NCBI GenBank assembly: GCA_032622095.1
Contig: CP136066.1
Location: 106,041,319 to 106,105,318, forward strand
Source of the DNA: Siphonodentalium dalli
Taxonomy: Eukaryota; Mollusca; Scaphopoda; Gadilida; Siphonodentaliidae
Length of the DNA: 64,000 nucleotides
Direction of reading: 5' to 3'
The notes beneath the pieces are model-generated. The model ran no database searches, was not told the origin of the DNA, and worked only from the letters and a program-made list of their open reading frames with translations. Positions 56,901 to 59,900 of the stretch are shown piece after piece. Position 1 is the first letter of the stretch. Every line of letters starts with the position of its first letter. The translations under genes were made by a program, and so were the position numbers.

Positions 56901-59900
56901 ACAACAACAAAAGTTATATGGAACTTATTTGAAGGGACATTTGCATTGTGGTTCCCAAAAAACATATTTAAACTAAAACTGTTTTAAAAGAAGTTTGCAA
57001 TGCAAAATGTAGTAGGTTCTAATAATTGCCAAATTTTCTGTCCCAGTTCATGGAACATGATTTGGAAGACTAATTATTTTCCGTTCACTGGTGTCTGACT
57101 CAAACGTATTATTTTTATACCTTGATTGATCTATGGCGAAAGATCAAGGAAAAGTCTCCATCTTTAACCCTTCCATGACTGGAGCTTCCTGAAATTTTGT
57201 GCCAATGCATTCTCGCCTATATAAGAGAATGCTTTGGCCTAATAATATTTACCTTGACCTTGTAAGCCAGTGCATTCCCTTGTATATGTGAGGCTCTCTA
57301 TGCACCAGTGCAGCTTTCGTCATGCATGGGTTAAAGAAATCGATACCTGATATGCTACAAACATTTTTACATGTTGTCTTCCAGAAACAACATGAGGATG
57401 AAGAGGAGTTACCAGTAGATAAGAAGGAGGAGGAGAACGAGTTGAAGCCTGACCCAATGACCCAGTTAATTACGGCACTCAGTCGTGGAGCAACTAAAGA
57501 GCAGCAAAACCTACCAGAAGATCCTCTATATATGGCATATGCTAACATCATGGCAAAGGTACAGATATACACATCTGTTAACCCTTTGAGTGCCAGGTCG
57601 ATTTTTGTATCAACCCATATACCCTGTGCCAATGCATTCTCTTATATATGCGAGTCGACCATAGGTCGCCTCTTATATATAAGAGAATGCATTGGCCTAA
57701 CAATTATTTTTTTTTTACAATTTTTTAAAATTTTAATAATTTATTCTTATATTCTTTAACAGACTTATTTTGGCACTCAAAGGGTTAATGGCTTAGGCTA
57801 ACATCATGGCAAAGGTTGATACATATATAGCTTACACTAACATCATGGCAAAGGTAAACACACATCTATGTATGGCTTCAATTTCAATAGGTATTCAATT
57901 CAACCTCTGATTAGTTCAAAATGTCTTGTGGGATCGTTTTGTTTACAAAGTTTACTGTCAAGCCTACGGCGATTTCCCAGGTTGTTGAGCAGAATTCCGA
58001 ATTTCCCAGTCCTGCATAAACAGAGACATTTAAAATGTGCGATCCGTAGCGATCCGTTTTTCCGTGAGAATGTAGAATTCTTTCACAGATGAATTTTGGA
58101 GCATGATATAAAATAGTGTCCACATGCAGCCTGTAGTTATTGATCACGCAAATGATTCCTTGCATGCTAACAATCACAACACATTGCATGGACCCTCGAT
58201 GCCTCTCCCACTTATCTTATGATACGGATGTATATTTGGCTAAAATTCAATAGATTGTGTTGCTGTCAACTGAGTATTCAGAAGGACGTTTGTGCAATTG
58301 AGTAAAATGCGACTTGTAAATGATTAGCACAGGGGGCGACTCAACACCATTGAACGTAAGTGATAGTATATGGGGTTGAAACTAAATGCTAACCCTTTGT
58401 TATACTGAATGGATTTTCGCCCAATCAGTTTTAGAGACAAATAAACTTTTGGCTGTGTTATTAGCTAATGTCGTCTCATGCAGCTACATCTGCTTATATA
58501 TCCATCTGTAAGTGCTGGTAGTTTGTCACAAAGTGGAACAGTGTAGCGAATGCAGCTTGAATTAAACCTTTCTACACCGAAAAGAATTAGCTCATTCATT
58601 TTTAAAGGTATACAGTAATGCCCTAAATAATAAATGAGAACTTTTCGATGAATGGCAACAAGCCATATTTCCGACTAAATCCTGAAAAGTTACCCATAAT
58701 TCTGCTGTGGTTAAGGAGTCGATTATTTAGGGCATTACTGTATACATTGTTCATGTAATAAAGCAGGTGCCAGACAGATGAAAAGATAACAGAAGTTCAG
58801 AAGGATACATATTCTTTGAAGGGAAATGTTCAAATAATAAGTTCAACAAATGTCCTAAGAGAACCCCTCGTCGATGAGTATTTAGTAAAGAGAGGGTTGA
58901 ACAAGCATGCTGCTGAGAAATTTTTCAACATATTCATTTGGAGCAGTCCCTCTGTCTCTGTTTCTCCTTCACAGCCTAAATGTGATTCAGTTGGTAAGGT
59001 ACATTGACAATTTGGCGATGGTGGCGGCATATCCGTTTTTGATTCCTGATAATCACAGATTTATGGTCCATCAAATGTGAGGTAACCTGATTCGTAAATA
59101 TGGGCGAGTTGTTCAGTTACTTATGCAGGGAGTCGTTTTTTTTTCAGTGAAATTAGACCTTATAATAATAATAATAATAATATTTATATAGCGCCTATCC
59201 CCCATAAGGGGCCCTATTAAAGCGCTTTACACATTATATAAATACACAAGAAATGCACATGCAACTAATCAATAGATATGTGGAATTATATATACTAGTA
59301 ATCAGATTTTGTTAGTTTTCTTTGTGTCGGGGTAGCGTCGTCGGAACATATAAGTTTTTAATGCAGATCGAAAATCGGTTAGCAAACAAGATTGCCGCAT
59401 TTCATTTGGTAGAGAGTTCCAAATGTCGGGACAGGCTACAGAGAAAGCTCTGTCGCCGACAGTCATAAGATTTGCACCTTGAGGGCAGAGAAGGGACGAT
59501 TCACCAGAACGAAGTGTTCGCCGGGGAGTGTATGGATATACCAGACTGTTAATATATTCGGGAAGGGAATCAGAGACAAACATCCGACGGAAACCAAATG
59601 TGGCTATTTTGAATTGTATCCGATCTTTGATAGGTAGCCAGTGAAGGTCAGCGTGCATGGTTGTTACGCTACAGCCTTTCCTTCTTCGAAGTACAATTCT
59701 GGCGGCGGTGTCCTGCAAGCGTTGAAGTCTGCTGATTTGCGAATCGGGGAGCTGGAATAATAGTATGTTACAGTAGTCTAGACGACTCGTAACAAACGAA
59801 GCAACAAGTTTTTTTGCTGCGTCAACAGTGAGATATTTGTGGACCTGGCCAAGGTGTCGCAGTTCCAAGAATATAGACCTGCAGAGGTGGTCAATATGTG

